64,000 nucleotides of DNA from Gammaproteobacteria bacterium (GTDB lineage Bacteria; Pseudomonadota; Gammaproteobacteria; JAABTG01): NCBI GenBank assembly GCA_034522055.1, contig JAXHLS010000002.1, forward strand, positions 3,429,549 through 3,493,548, written 5' to 3'. The notes beneath the pieces were generated by a model. The model worked only from the letters and a program-made list of their open reading frames with translations. It had not been told where the DNA came from and did no database searches. This document shows positions 1-7,083 of this stretch, in pieces (position 1 is the first letter of the stretch; the number at the start of each line of letters is the position of its first letter). The position numbers and the translations under genes were made by a program.

Positions 1-1
1 G

Positions 2-298
2 GCCGAGACGAAGGACCTGGACGTCAGCTGGCATGTGGCCATGCGTCCCGGCAAGCGCAAGGCGTTGGGCGCTGACCCGGTGGACCAGCTGCGCGAACAG
101 TACGAGCGGGCGAAGGCGCAGCTGCGAGCAAAGGTGGAGCACCCGTTTCATGTCATCAAGAACCTCTTCCGTCACCGCAAGGCCCGGTACCGCGGGCTGG
201 CCAAGAACACGGCCCAGCTCTATGTCCTGTTCGGCTTGGCCAATCTCTTCATGGCGCGGGGGCGATTACTCGCCCTCGATACCCGTGATCCGTCCTGA
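2..298 (+). pseudogene. C-terminal fragment of an IS5-family transposase
   Basis: The reading frame is open from the first bases of the window and ends at the TGA at 296-298. It encodes about 98 residues typical of the C-terminal part of IS5/IS1182-type DDE transposases: LDVSWHVAMRPGKR, then EHPFHVIKNLF with the conserved catalytic-region glutamate, then QLYVLFGLANLFMARG near the end. The N-terminal part lies outside the window, so I cannot tell whether the gene is intact. It sits about 230 bp from the left end of the 3.37-kb transposon, which suggests repeated insertion at this locus. Family assignment is from motif recognition. Confidence 0.75.
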
Positions 299-535
299 AA
301 TCGAGAATTCAGGGCAAAACGGGCAAATAAAGGCTCAAAATAAGACCCAGAAACGCTTCGCATAACGAAATCACTTGGTCCAGGCTGCCCTTGCGGGCAG
401 GTCGTTGGACGAATTGGAATTAGTTCAGTGTTTCCCTAGGTCGGAAGATATATTCCGCGTCGTCCGGCATTGAGCCGTGGAAGTCACTTCTAGCGATGAC
501 GCACGATCCACCCTGCTGCGAAAGACGTTCCCCGG

Positions 536-560
536 TGAGAGCGGTCACCCGATTTGATGG
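536..560 (+). repeat. Left terminal inverted repeat of the 3.37-kb transposon
   Basis: TGAG tip directly after the CCCGG duplication, ending in TTTGATGG. It pairs with 3880-3904. An additional TTGGTGATGGTT box lies at 575-586. Confidence 0.8.
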
Positions 561-635
561 ACTGATTTTCACGATTGGTGATGGTTCCATCGACAGTGGT
601 GAGGGCGGCGTTGCCGCCGCGGTCACACGCACAGA

Positions 636-824
636 TCAGGACGAGGGGTCGAAGGGCAGGGTCAGTTGGTTATCGTGGGGGCGCTGGTCGTGGTACCAGC
701 GGTGTATTTGTATGAAGTAGTGGTTTTGGAAGGCGGTATAGAAGTCTTCGAGGAACTCATTGAGTGCAACGACGGCTTCGTCGGGCAGTTCGGGGAAGGC
801 GAAGCGATCGGCATCGTCGTGCAT
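636..824 (-). CDS. Small acidic transposon protein of unknown function
   Basis: 62 residues, the last gene of the leftward transposon operon. It begins one base after the stop codon of the AAA ATPase gene, a spacing that implies translational coupling. The sequence is rich in acidic and aromatic residues (for example FLEDFYTAFQNHYF and IHRWYHDQ) and has no motif I recognise. The tight linkage with the transposition genes and the position inside the terminal repeats suggest an accessory or regulatory role, but that is inference. It is small, though the gene spacing argues that it is real. Confidence 0.55.
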   Translation of the reverse strand: MHDDADRFAFPELPDEAVVALNEFLEDFYTAFQNHYFIQIHRWYHDQRPHDNQLTLPFDPSS

Positions 825-825
825 G

Positions 826-1674
826 TCAGCGGACTCCAGCGGCGCTGCGTCGAGGCGGTTGCGTTGCGGGTGCAGCGAAGACCTGCAGATAGAGTTTTTC
901 GTCGAGCACGGTGATGTCGCGCTGCGCGGCGGCCATGAGCAGTTCGGCGGCCATACTGATGAAGATGCGGTAGTTGCCTGCGGCGTGATCGGCGAGCGTG
1001 TGACGCAGTTCCTGGGTCATGAGGCCGGCGTTGCCGGCGGTGGTGAGCAGGTGTTCGAGGCAGGCGAGGAGCTCTTCACGGGTTGCGACGCCGGTGGCGA
1101 GGCGTGTGCGAATGCGCGAGCCCAAGGGGATGAGTTCCTCGCGGCGCAGCTTGTCGAGCAGGCGAGCATCGCCAGAGAGCACCACGCACAGGAGCGATTG
1201 GGAATCGAAGCGTGCGCTGGCCAGCAGGCGCAGCTCACTCAAGACCATGGGGGTCATTTCCTGGGCTTCGTCGATGAGGATGACGGGGCGTCGATTGGCG
1301 GAGCCGAGATGGTCGAGCCAGCGGGCGCGCAGCGCCTTGAAGCCACCCCAGCGGTTGCTCATGCGCATGGCGATCCCGAAGATGTCACCGAGCTCGCGGT
1401 AGAAGTCGCTCAAGTTGCTTTGCGGATGGTGGATGACGCCGACCGACAAGTCCGTCAGGCGTGAGAGGCGCTCGGCAAGCAGTCGCATGACGACGCTTTT
1501 GCCGGAGCCGGGATCACCATGGACAAGCGCGAAGCCGCCCTCGCGCAGGTGCGCCTGCTCGATACGCCAGCAGAAGTTCTCGATCTGGGGCGGCACATAG
1601 AGCGCTTCGGTCGGCACGTCGGGGGTAAAGGGGTTCCATTTGAGGCCATAGAGCGCCAGGAGTTTCTGGTTCAT
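826..1674 (-). CDS. TniB/ExeA-like AAA+ ATPase, transposition helper
   Basis: 282 residues. A Walker A motif (GDPGSGKS) lies near residue 51 and a Walker B motif (PVILIDEAQE) near residue 130. This is the layout of ExeA/TniB/TnsC-type AAA+ ATPases that work with Mu-like DDE transposases. In that family the ATPase binds DNA as an oligomer, selects target DNA and activates the transposase. The gene follows the transposase by 6 bp on the same strand, so the two are co-transcribed. An N-terminal stretch (LYGLKWNPFTPDVPTEALY) is typical of the ExeA-like branch. Function is assigned by family and context. Confidence 0.85.
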   Translation of the reverse strand: MNQKLLALYGLKWNPFTPDVPTEALYVPPQIENFCWRIEQAHLREGGFALVHGDPGSGKSVVMRLLAERLSRLTDLSVGVIHHPQSNLSDFYRELGDIFGIAMRMSNRWGGFKALRARWLDHLGSANRRPVILIDEAQEMTPMVLSELRLLASARFDSQSLLCVVLSGDARLLDKLRREELIPLGSRIRTRLATGVATREELLACLEHLLTTAGNAGLMTQELRHTLADHAAGNYRIFISMAAELLMAAAQRDITVLDEKLYLQVFAAPATQPPRRSAAGVR

Positions 1675-1680
1675 GCGGGG

Positions 1681-3123
1681 TCAATCCTTCTCGTTGGTGG
1701 GTAAATAGGCCGGCGGCAGGCCGGTGGCGGCGTAGTCGGCGATCATTTGTTTCATCAGCGGTGCGATGCCGGTGTTGGTCGCGGCGCTCGGCGCTGGGTG
1801 GGTCGGCTCGACGCGCCGGCGCAGGGCGTCGGCGTTGGCCGTTTTATCGAGCGGGCGCACCGGGCAGAGGATGGTGCCCGTGCGCGCATCGACCAGGTCG
1901 ACGCGGCTCAAGTCCCAGCGGGCATAGCGCAGGTGCACCTCGCTCAGATGACGATAGCGCGACGGCAGCTCGAAGCGCTGGCCGTCGAGACTGACGGTGC
2001 CGTCAGAGCGGCGTTGCTTGCGCTTGACCTCGAGGCGGAAGGCGGCGCGCAAGTCGTCGCTACCGGGGCACTCGCGCGCGACGTTGGGGCCGGCGAGTAA
2101 GCGATCGAGCGGTGTCTCGCCGAGCTCGCTGTGCACGGTGCAATGATATTCCCGGGTAATCCAGGCTTGGGTCGCCACGTTGAGCTGCTCGAGTGTGAGG
2201 TTCGGTTCGCCCTCGAGCATGGCGAGCAGGCGCCCTTCGACGCGGCCCCAGAGGTTCTCCTGCTTACCATTCACATGCGGCGAATACGGCAACGTTGGCA
2301 GGTGCACAATACCCAGGTGATGAAGCCCCGCGGTGAACTCGGCCGAGATCATCGCCGCGCCGCGGTCGGTCATCAGCGAGCGCGGCAACCCGACCTTTTG
2401 CAAGGCCTGGCACAGGCCGTGGACCAGCTCCTCGGTGCGCTCGTTCGTGTACCACTGGGCATGGCACAAGAACCGTGAGCGATCGTCGATGAAGCCGACC
2501 AGCAGCGGTTTGACGTACTCGCCACGGCGGGTCAGGACCTTGCGCGAGCCGTGATGGAAGTCCAGATGCATGAGCTGCAGCACATGCGCGACTTCGTAGC
2601 TGCGCACTTCGCGCTGTTCGAGCCAGTCGCGGGCGGCCATCGCCCCGTCAGTGGCGCGCTTGGGCGTTCGTTGGCGCACGAGTCCCTGGGCTTTCAGATA
2701 GCGCCGCACGCTCGGATACGAGGGCGACTTCGCGTCGGCGAGGGTCACGCGTAAGTTGTCATGGTGTAACTGGGCGGTCCAGCCCGGGTGTTCGCGGTAC
2801 TGGGTCGTCAGCGCCTGCACGGCCTCGGCTGACAGGCTCGGAAAGCGGCCGATGTCGCGCCGCACCTGATTGCGCAGCGCCCGCACTGGATCGGCGGCAT
2901 GCCTGGCGGCGTAGAACCAACGCTCGAGCGTCGAGGCGGCGAACCGCATCTCCAGCCCCGTGAACGGATGACGCCAGGTCTTCGCAGCCAAGTCCTTCAG
3001 CGCGGCGCGCAACTGGCCCGGGGCCGGCGGCGCGGCGAGCAGCGGTCCGATGATCGCAAAGCGCAGTCGCGCCCAACGATCGCGTTGCGGTAGATCGTCC
3101 TCGTTGCTCATGCTCGCTCCCAT
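1681..3123 (-). CDS. Mu/IS481-like DDE transposase with rve integrase core
   Basis: 480 residues. The retroviral-integrase-type catalytic core has its acidic residues in LMHLDFHHG (first D, near residue 205), LMTDRGAAM (second D) and NGKQENLWG (E). Exactly 35 residues separate the second D from the E (DD35E). The N-terminal half carries a helix-turn-helix type DNA-binding region, and the C-terminal beta-barrel region (FELPSRYRHLSEVHLRYA) resembles Mu transposase C-terminal domains. It would cut and join transposon ends, giving the 5-bp duplication seen at the borders. It is followed directly by its ATPase partner. No frameshift or stop is visible, so the element may still be active. Confidence 0.9.
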   Translation of the reverse strand: MGASMSNEDDLPQRDRWARLRFAIIGPLLAAPPAPGQLRAALKDLAAKTWRHPFTGLEMRFAASTLERWFYAARHAADPVRALRNQVRRDIGRFPSLSAEAVQALTTQYREHPGWTAQLHHDNLRVTLADAKSPSYPSVRRYLKAQGLVRQRTPKRATDGAMAARDWLEQREVRSYEVAHVLQLMHLDFHHGSRKVLTRRGEYVKPLLVGFIDDRSRFLCHAQWYTNERTEELVHGLCQALQKVGLPRSLMTDRGAAMISAEFTAGLHHLGIVHLPTLPYSPHVNGKQENLWGRVEGRLLAMLEGEPNLTLEQLNVATQAWITREYHCTVHSELGETPLDRLLAGPNVARECPGSDDLRAAFRLEVKRKQRRSDGTVSLDGQRFELPSRYRHLSEVHLRYARWDLSRVDLVDARTGTILCPVRPLDKTANADALRRRVEPTHPAPSAATNTGIAPLMKQMIADYAATGLPPAYLPTNEKD

Positions 3124-3210
3124 CGTGGCCTTGTTGATGGGAACGCAGGCTACAAAGTGCCTGATCGGCAGTCTATCGACATCCTCTGCGGGTAGCGGGC
3201 AACCCGCGAA

Positions 3211-3762
3211 TTACCTGACCATGGCACGGGTGCTCAGGGGCGCAATGAAGCGCAGCGCTTGCACCAGACGATCGCTCAGCGCGCTCGCCTCGAAGCGTTG
3301 CAACAGGCTCTGCGGCAACTGGTGAATCGCCACCGGTGGCATGAAGTGCTGGCAGGTCGATCGCCAGAACGGTGTCGCGGGAAAAGTGGTGCACCACCAC
3401 GCCCGCCAGCGCTTCAGCGTGACCGCCGCGATGCGCAACCGAGCGCACACGGTTCGAGCCGAAGCGCTGCCCGGCGGCGAGAGCAACATAAACACCACCG
3501 CCAGATACACACGACGGCCCGCAAACCGCACCGACGGCGGCGTCGTGCGGTGATCACAGCGACCGCAGGTGAAGCTCAAACGCCGGGAATAAGCCTCCTG
3601 TAGCGCCGCCGGACAGCCACGTGGTTTACGCGGATAGTCCGCCACATGCAGTGGCCCCCCGCACGCCCGGCAACCCTGCAGCCGCGTCGTCGCGGCGAGT
3701 TCTTGGTCGATGGAGATAAGGAGATGAAAAAAAGCGGGATCTTGCAGTAGGACGTGGCACAC
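3211..3762 (-). CDS. DUF6431-type zinc-ribbon protein carried by the transposon
   Basis: 183 residues, the first gene of the leftward transposon set. Two CxxC pairs (GCRACGG and FTCGRCDHR) suggest a zinc ribbon near residues 32-75. The C-terminal half is helical and rich in Arg and Trp (RAWWCTTFPATPFW). I recall this architecture as DUF6431, which recurs beside ExeA/TniB-like transposition genes. Its molecular role is unknown; DNA binding at the ends or regulation would fit. An 88-bp gap separates it from the transposase gene. Confidence 0.6.
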   Translation of the reverse strand: MCHVLLQDPAFFHLLISIDQELAATTRLQGCRACGGPLHVADYPRKPRGCPAALQEAYSRRLSFTCGRCDHRTTPPSVRFAGRRVYLAVVFMLLSPPGSASARTVCARLRIAAVTLKRWRAWWCTTFPATPFWRSTCQHFMPPVAIHQLPQSLLQRFEASALSDRLVQALRFIAPLSTRAMVR

Positions 3763-3802
3763 TTACAGGGTCTCCTGGCTTGGTAACCGGAGACTCCCCG
3801 GA

Positions 3803-3826
3803 GGGGATCTTCTAGTCAAGATCCCC
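3803..3826. terminator. 9-bp stem-loop inside the right transposon end
   Basis: GGGGATCTT at 3803-3811 pairs perfectly with AAGATCCCC at 3818-3826 around a 6-base loop. It lies between the right terminal repeat and the first gene of the transposon, where it could insulate the operon from outside transcription. No U-tract follows, so a terminator role is only a possibility. Confidence 0.4.
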
Positions 3827-3879
3827 GATGGGGATCCCCCTCAAACCATCACCAAACTAGACCTCAGAAAGCGAAATCA

Positions 3880-3904
3880 CCATCAAAATAGGTGGCGCTA
3901 CTCA
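3880..3904 (-). repeat. Right terminal inverted repeat of the 3.37-kb transposon
   Basis: Read on the minus strand it begins TGAG and ends TTTGATGG, matching the left end at about 17 of 25 positions. It is followed by the second CCCGG copy at 3905-3909. The inner TTGGTGATGGTT box is at 3844-3855 on the minus strand. Confidence 0.8.
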
Positions 3905-3924
3905 CCCGGCACCAGAATCGGACG

Positions 3925-5100
3925 CTAGCCTCGCTGAATGACCCTCCGCCGGACCAGCTCATGGTTCTTCATCCGCTTTCGATCCTCGAGCTCGAGGACA
4001 TCGTATTTGACTGCGTCAGGTGGAACGGCCTTGCGGATGCGAGGGCGGCGATCCCCCTTCTTACCGGTGAAGGGCTGCTTCAGCCTCTCGGTGGCCTCCT
4101 CCTCGTCCTCGTAGTCCCGCCATCGATTGCTTCCGGTGGGTTCCTTGGCGATGGTGTCCTCGGGGAGCAGCTCGCCCAGCGCAATGGTGACGAAGTACTT
4201 CGATCTCCCATAGAACTTGGCTGGAATGGCGGATGTGGGCTGAAGCAGCGGGAGGCTCATCCCGGAGCGGAAGGCCCACCTTCGCTCGCCGAAGGTCGTG
4301 GCTCCGCGGGATCTGGCCGAGGACTCGAGCTTCCCGGTCTCGGAGATCGTCGACTGGTAGAAGCGCTCCTTTGCGGTGACAGAGTCGGTGATCGCCACGA
4401 AGAGGGAAGCGTCCACCTGCTTCAGGCTGGTGTAGTCTCGGAGTTGGTCCCCCAGGATAGTGATCCGAGTTTTCTCCAGCGTGGCTCCGCTGTCGTCCTC
4501 GAGCTCGATCACGTTGGCTGCGCCGTCCAGCCCCTGGAGCCACTTGTAGTAGTCGACCAAGTGGAGTTCGACGAGGTCGCAGCTCGAGCGGATGCTCTCC
4601 AGGTAGTGCGCCGCATCCGAGTAGAGAGGTGCGCTCCGCTCCAGGGTGACCAGCAGGGAAGTCTCGATGTTGATGCCCAGGAGCGCCCGCTGGGTGGCGT
4701 TGTGGCTCCCGACCCAGAGGACGCTCCTCCCGTCCTTCAGGTCGAAGAGCATCACCTTGGAGTGGAGCAGGAAGGGAGGCAGTCCCTTGATCCCGGGGGC
4801 CTCCGTGTTGCCCGCCAGGTCGAACAAGTGCAGGTAGACGGCCGCGCCCCTGCTGCGGAGGTCCGCCAGGAAGTCGATGTGCGTGGGCCGATGGATGTCC
4901 ACGCATATGAAGCCCTGGGGGCCAGTCAGGCACCGGGCGAGGTCTGGACCCAGGAGGTCCTGCTCGATGGTCCAGTAGGCGATGCTGTCGCGGAGCGAGT
5001 CCGACGCGAGGAGCAGCGCCTCCAGGCGATGGACCACATCCCGGGCCCTGAACGGTGGGAGCAGTTCGATGTCTAAGACGCCGCGGGGAGGGCAGGTCAT
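3925..5100 (-). CDS. Phospholipase-D-like domain protein (possible nuclease)
   Basis: 391 residues. One HKD motif is clear: HSKVMLFDLKDG followed by VLWVGSHNATQRALLG, i.e. HxK(x4)D...GSxN, near residues 135-165. This is the catalytic signature of PLD-superfamily phosphodiesterases, which include nucleases such as BfiI and several defence-linked proteins. A second complete HKD is not evident, so a dimeric active site is likely. I chose the ATG at 5100 because an AGAAGG ribosome site sits 7 bases upstream; an ATG at 5106 is in frame but too close to it. The 3.37-kb transposon landed about 15 bp beyond the stop codon. Substrate unknown. Confidence 0.7.
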   Translation of the reverse strand: MTCPPRGVLDIELLPPFRARDVVHRLEALLLASDSLRDSIAYWTIEQDLLGPDLARCLTGPQGFICVDIHRPTHIDFLADLRSRGAAVYLHLFDLAGNTEAPGIKGLPPFLLHSKVMLFDLKDGRSVLWVGSHNATQRALLGINIETSLLVTLERSAPLYSDAAHYLESIRSSCDLVELHLVDYYKWLQGLDGAANVIELEDDSGATLEKTRITILGDQLRDYTSLKQVDASLFVAITDSVTAKERFYQSTISETGKLESSARSRGATTFGERRWAFRSGMSLPLLQPTSAIPAKFYGRSKYFVTIALGELLPEDTIAKEPTGSNRWRDYEDEEEATERLKQPFTGKKGDRRPRIRKAVPPDAVKYDVLELEDRKRMKNHELVRRRVIQRG

Positions 5101-5543
5101 GCGCATACCTTCTCTGTGCTCATCGGACCGACGATGGCTGCGCCGGCTCTACAGACTGCGATGAGGCCGACACCGACACCAGTGTATCGGTAGCTTAAAC
5201 CCCTTTTCGTTGGCTCGCGGCGGGCCGTCTCGCCTGATCGGCCCGGGTATCTGCCGTCGATAGGCCGCTTTCGCTCGCCCATCAGCGTGCAGTACGGTGT
5301 CACGGTCCGGAACTCTTCCCAAAGACGGCCGCACCGGCGCGCATTGCCCTTCCGACCTGTTTCCCGGGCAGCCGCCGCCGTGGCCGTGACGCCGACGCCA
5401 TAGACCGCACGGGATCCTGCTGAGGTTGACCCCGTCTCGTCAAACGCCCCCTGCTGCGGCGGCGCCCGGCATGGAGACTGCCGGGGGGCATTGGTGCCCA
5501 ACGCCCGGATCTAGCTGGGAAGCTTACTTCGTTCGCTGCGATG

Positions 5544-5565
5544 TTCGCTTCTCCCCAAAAGCGAA
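5544..5565. repeat. Short palindromic repeat, copy 1
   Basis: TTCGCTT and AAGCGAA form a 7-bp stem around CTCCCCAA. Related copies lie at about 5617, 28101, 30011 and 30081. Confidence 0.5.
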
Positions 5566-5616
5566 CCAGTAACCAAGTGTCGCGGTCAGGAAATCGCTTG
5601 ACCTAGAGCAAAGAGA

Positions 5617-5635
5617 TCGCTTTTTCTAATAGCGA
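5617..5635. repeat. Short palindromic repeat, copy 2
   Basis: TCGCTTTTTCTAATAGCGA: a 7-bp CGCTTTT stem with one mismatch around the loop TCT, the same loop as the copies at 28101 and 30081. Confidence 0.5.
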
Positions 5636-5954
5636 GATCTCCCGGCGCCTGACCGTGAGGAGGATGGACGGCCTTGTCCTAGATGTGGTGACGAGTAGAA
5701 TCTGTACGAGGCCCCACCAAGGACGTTGAACACCATGGACATCCGCCGATAAATCATGGGCTCCGGCGGCTCTCAAACCCTTCTCGTTTCCGGGATCGCA
5801 TGCGAACCCTCCACCTTTCCACGCCCCCCTCCCGCGGGTCATGTTCCCCACCAACCGCAAGCCGGAGCCACCAACAGCATGAATGGGTTGGGTTTTTCCG
5901 ACGGTGCCGGTGAGGTGCGACGCCCGATGGCAGAGTTGAGCGTAGTGGATAGAC

Positions 5955-5988
5955 GGAAACCTTCCATGTTTAAGCACGGAAGGTTTCC
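5955..5988. terminator. Strong 11-bp stem-loop upstream of the 6024 gene
   Basis: GGAAACCTTCC (5955-5965) and GGAAGGTTTCC (5978-5988) are perfectly complementary around a 12-base loop. It ends 36 bp before the membrane-protein gene. It could be a terminator, a leader structure or a recombination hairpin. No T-run follows on the plus strand, so the role stays open. Confidence 0.45.
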
Positions 5989-6023
5989 TGTCACTTAAAC
6001 TGGGCAACAGGGAGCCAAAATCT

Positions 6024-6770
6024 ATGCCGTCACCCGACTACGACGGGTACGCCAAATCCCTGGAAGCTATTCGGGACGGTGTGCTCCGGGATTACTGGGC
6101 TGGGATTCTGGACATTAACAGGCATCAGCTTAATGTCGGCCGCACGTACCTATGGGTTGCCGCGGCCCTGGTAGGTGCATATGGTGCTGCGTTCGACCGC
6201 TACCATGCGTTTCTACTTGAGAGCCGGTGCGCAGTGGTATTCGGTGGCATAAGCGGCCTACTTGCCGCAATCGCGTTTGGAGTTTGTTTATATGCGATAC
6301 CAGCAAGAAAGGGGTATCGGGCCATACCAGAAAAAGGATGGGGTGAGTTCTCGGCTGAGGCCTATAAGCTCCTGAAGACTTCACGGCCTCAGGTGTACAG
6401 TTCGTTTCTTTCGGGCCACATTGCTAAAATTGATTACGCGTATGCGCACAATTTTCGAACCAATCGAAGTCGTGCGAGGATTCTCCGAGTGACCTCGTGG
6501 CTTATGATCGCGTCATTCGTTCTCGCGATTGTTACGACAGTCCTCACCATGGTTCAGGCCACCATCCAGATCCCAACCGAGGAGACCACAATGTCTAAGG
6601 CAACAACACCGTCTGATCCGGCACCCGACCCGGCCCCGGCCGAACCTCAAGTCGACGTTCCAGAACCACCACCGCCCGCAGATATAGGTGGTTCAGATAT
6701 GAGTACACATTCGGAACCGCCTAATACCGCGACGACCTTCCTTACAGAAGGCGATGATTACGGAGGCTGA
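6024..6770 (+). CDS. Unknown membrane protein with proline-rich tail
   Basis: 248 residues. Three hydrophobic segments are visible: about 42-58 (TYLWVAAALVGAYGA), 70-92 (AVVFGGISGLLAAIAFGVCL) and 158-182 (SWLMIASFVLAIVTTVLTMV). The last ~60 residues are low-complexity and rich in Pro, Glu and Asp (DPAPDPAPAEPQVDVPEPPP). The pattern of an N-terminal soluble helix, paired membrane helices and a third helix recalls small SLATT-like membrane effectors of defence systems, but no motif proves it. The start codon follows an AGGGAGCC ribosome-site-like stretch. A second open frame begins at 6754, overlapping the stop, and appears to be cut by the group II intron. Confidence 0.55.
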   Translation: MPSPDYDGYAKSLEAIRDGVLRDYWAGILDINRHQLNVGRTYLWVAAALVGAYGAAFDRYHAFLLESRCAVVFGGISGLLAAIAFGVCLYAIPARKGYRAIPEKGWGEFSAEAYKLLKTSRPQVYSSFLSGHIAKIDYAYAHNFRTNRSRARILRVTSWLMIASFVLAIVTTVLTMVQATIQIPTEETTMSKATTPSDPAPDPAPAEPQVDVPEPPPPADIGGSDMSTHSEPPNTATTFLTEGDDYGG

Positions 6771-6850
6771 TTTCCAATCAGGCGTTGTGGCGGATATCGA
6801 CCGGTCGTCCCTGGCCGTTAACGCAGCCATTGGCGCCGCCTCAAGTGCCA

Positions 6851-7083
6851 CTGAGCTTGAGCGTTGTCGCGCCGAGCAAAGCTCGGCGTCTCTTGCGGGG
6901 TGGAAGTCCCTGTCGCAAGGGTTAGCCACCCACCCGTATCGAGTGTTGATCTCAATGAGGAGCTGGGCAACCCGCAAACGACAAGTGAGGTCAGCGTACA
7001 CAGAGAATCCTGTAGGCCGTAGGGGTGGTCGCGCACCCCCCGCTTTCGCGAGGGCAGGCTCTGAAGTGCTGGTACAGCTTCGA
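6851..7083 (+). ncRNA. 5' portion of an ORF-less group II intron (interrupted by an IS)
   Basis: From about 6851 the sequence is highly structured and has group II domain-I character, including GGGTGGAAGTCCC and a hairpin CGCCGAGCAAAGCTCGGCG. The continuation with the ribozyme core lies beyond the ISKra4-type element, at 8766-9310. Both parts together are roughly 780 nt, about the size of a group II ribozyme without its reverse-transcriptase gene. The exact 5' end is uncertain: I placed it at GTGCCACTGAGC by analogy with the GUGYG-type starts. It seems to interrupt a reading frame that opens at 6754. Confidence 0.45.

Larger units (their letters stand above)
536..3904 (-). mobile_element. Four-gene 3.37-kb transposon with TIRs and 5-bp target duplication
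   Basis: The element starts TGAG at 536 and ends CTCA at 3904. It is flanked on both sides by CCCGG (531-535 and 3905-3909), a perfect 5-bp target duplication. The outer 25 bp of the two ends match as an inverted repeat at about 17 of 25 positions, with the inner run TTTGATGG identical. Both ends also share an inner TTGGTGATGGTT box (575-586 and, inverted, 3844-3855), likely transposase-binding sites. TG...CA ends and a 5-bp duplication are typical of Mu/Tn7/Tn402-like DDE transposons. The four genes inside all run leftward: DUF6431, transposase, AAA ATPase and a small protein. It inserted just 3' of the phospholipase-D-like gene. Confidence 0.85.
5101..6023. other. Largely non-coding 0.9-kb stretch with short palindromes
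   Basis: No convincing gene is visible: open frames here lack ribosome sites and a plausible protein character. It holds two copies of the short CGCTT...AAGCG palindrome that recurs near 28.1 and 30.0 kb (5544-5565 and about 5617-5635) and an 11-bp stem-loop at 5955-5988. The minus strand between 5500 and 5110 is open for 134 codons, but I cannot connect it with a family. Confidence 0.5.

Noticed and set aside
420-632. Minus-strand frame spanning the left transposon end
   Set aside because: It crosses the terminal inverted repeat and target duplication, so it is a chance fusion of transposon and flanking DNA.
3892-5076. Long plus-strand frame opposite the phospholipase-D-like gene
   Set aside because: It is the mirror of a real gene with a clear HKD motif; high GC makes such shadow frames common.
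5110-5501. 134-codon minus-strand frame upstream of the phospholipase-D-like gene
   Set aside because: No ribosome site, composition not protein-like, and no family recognised; kept only as part of the unexplained region.
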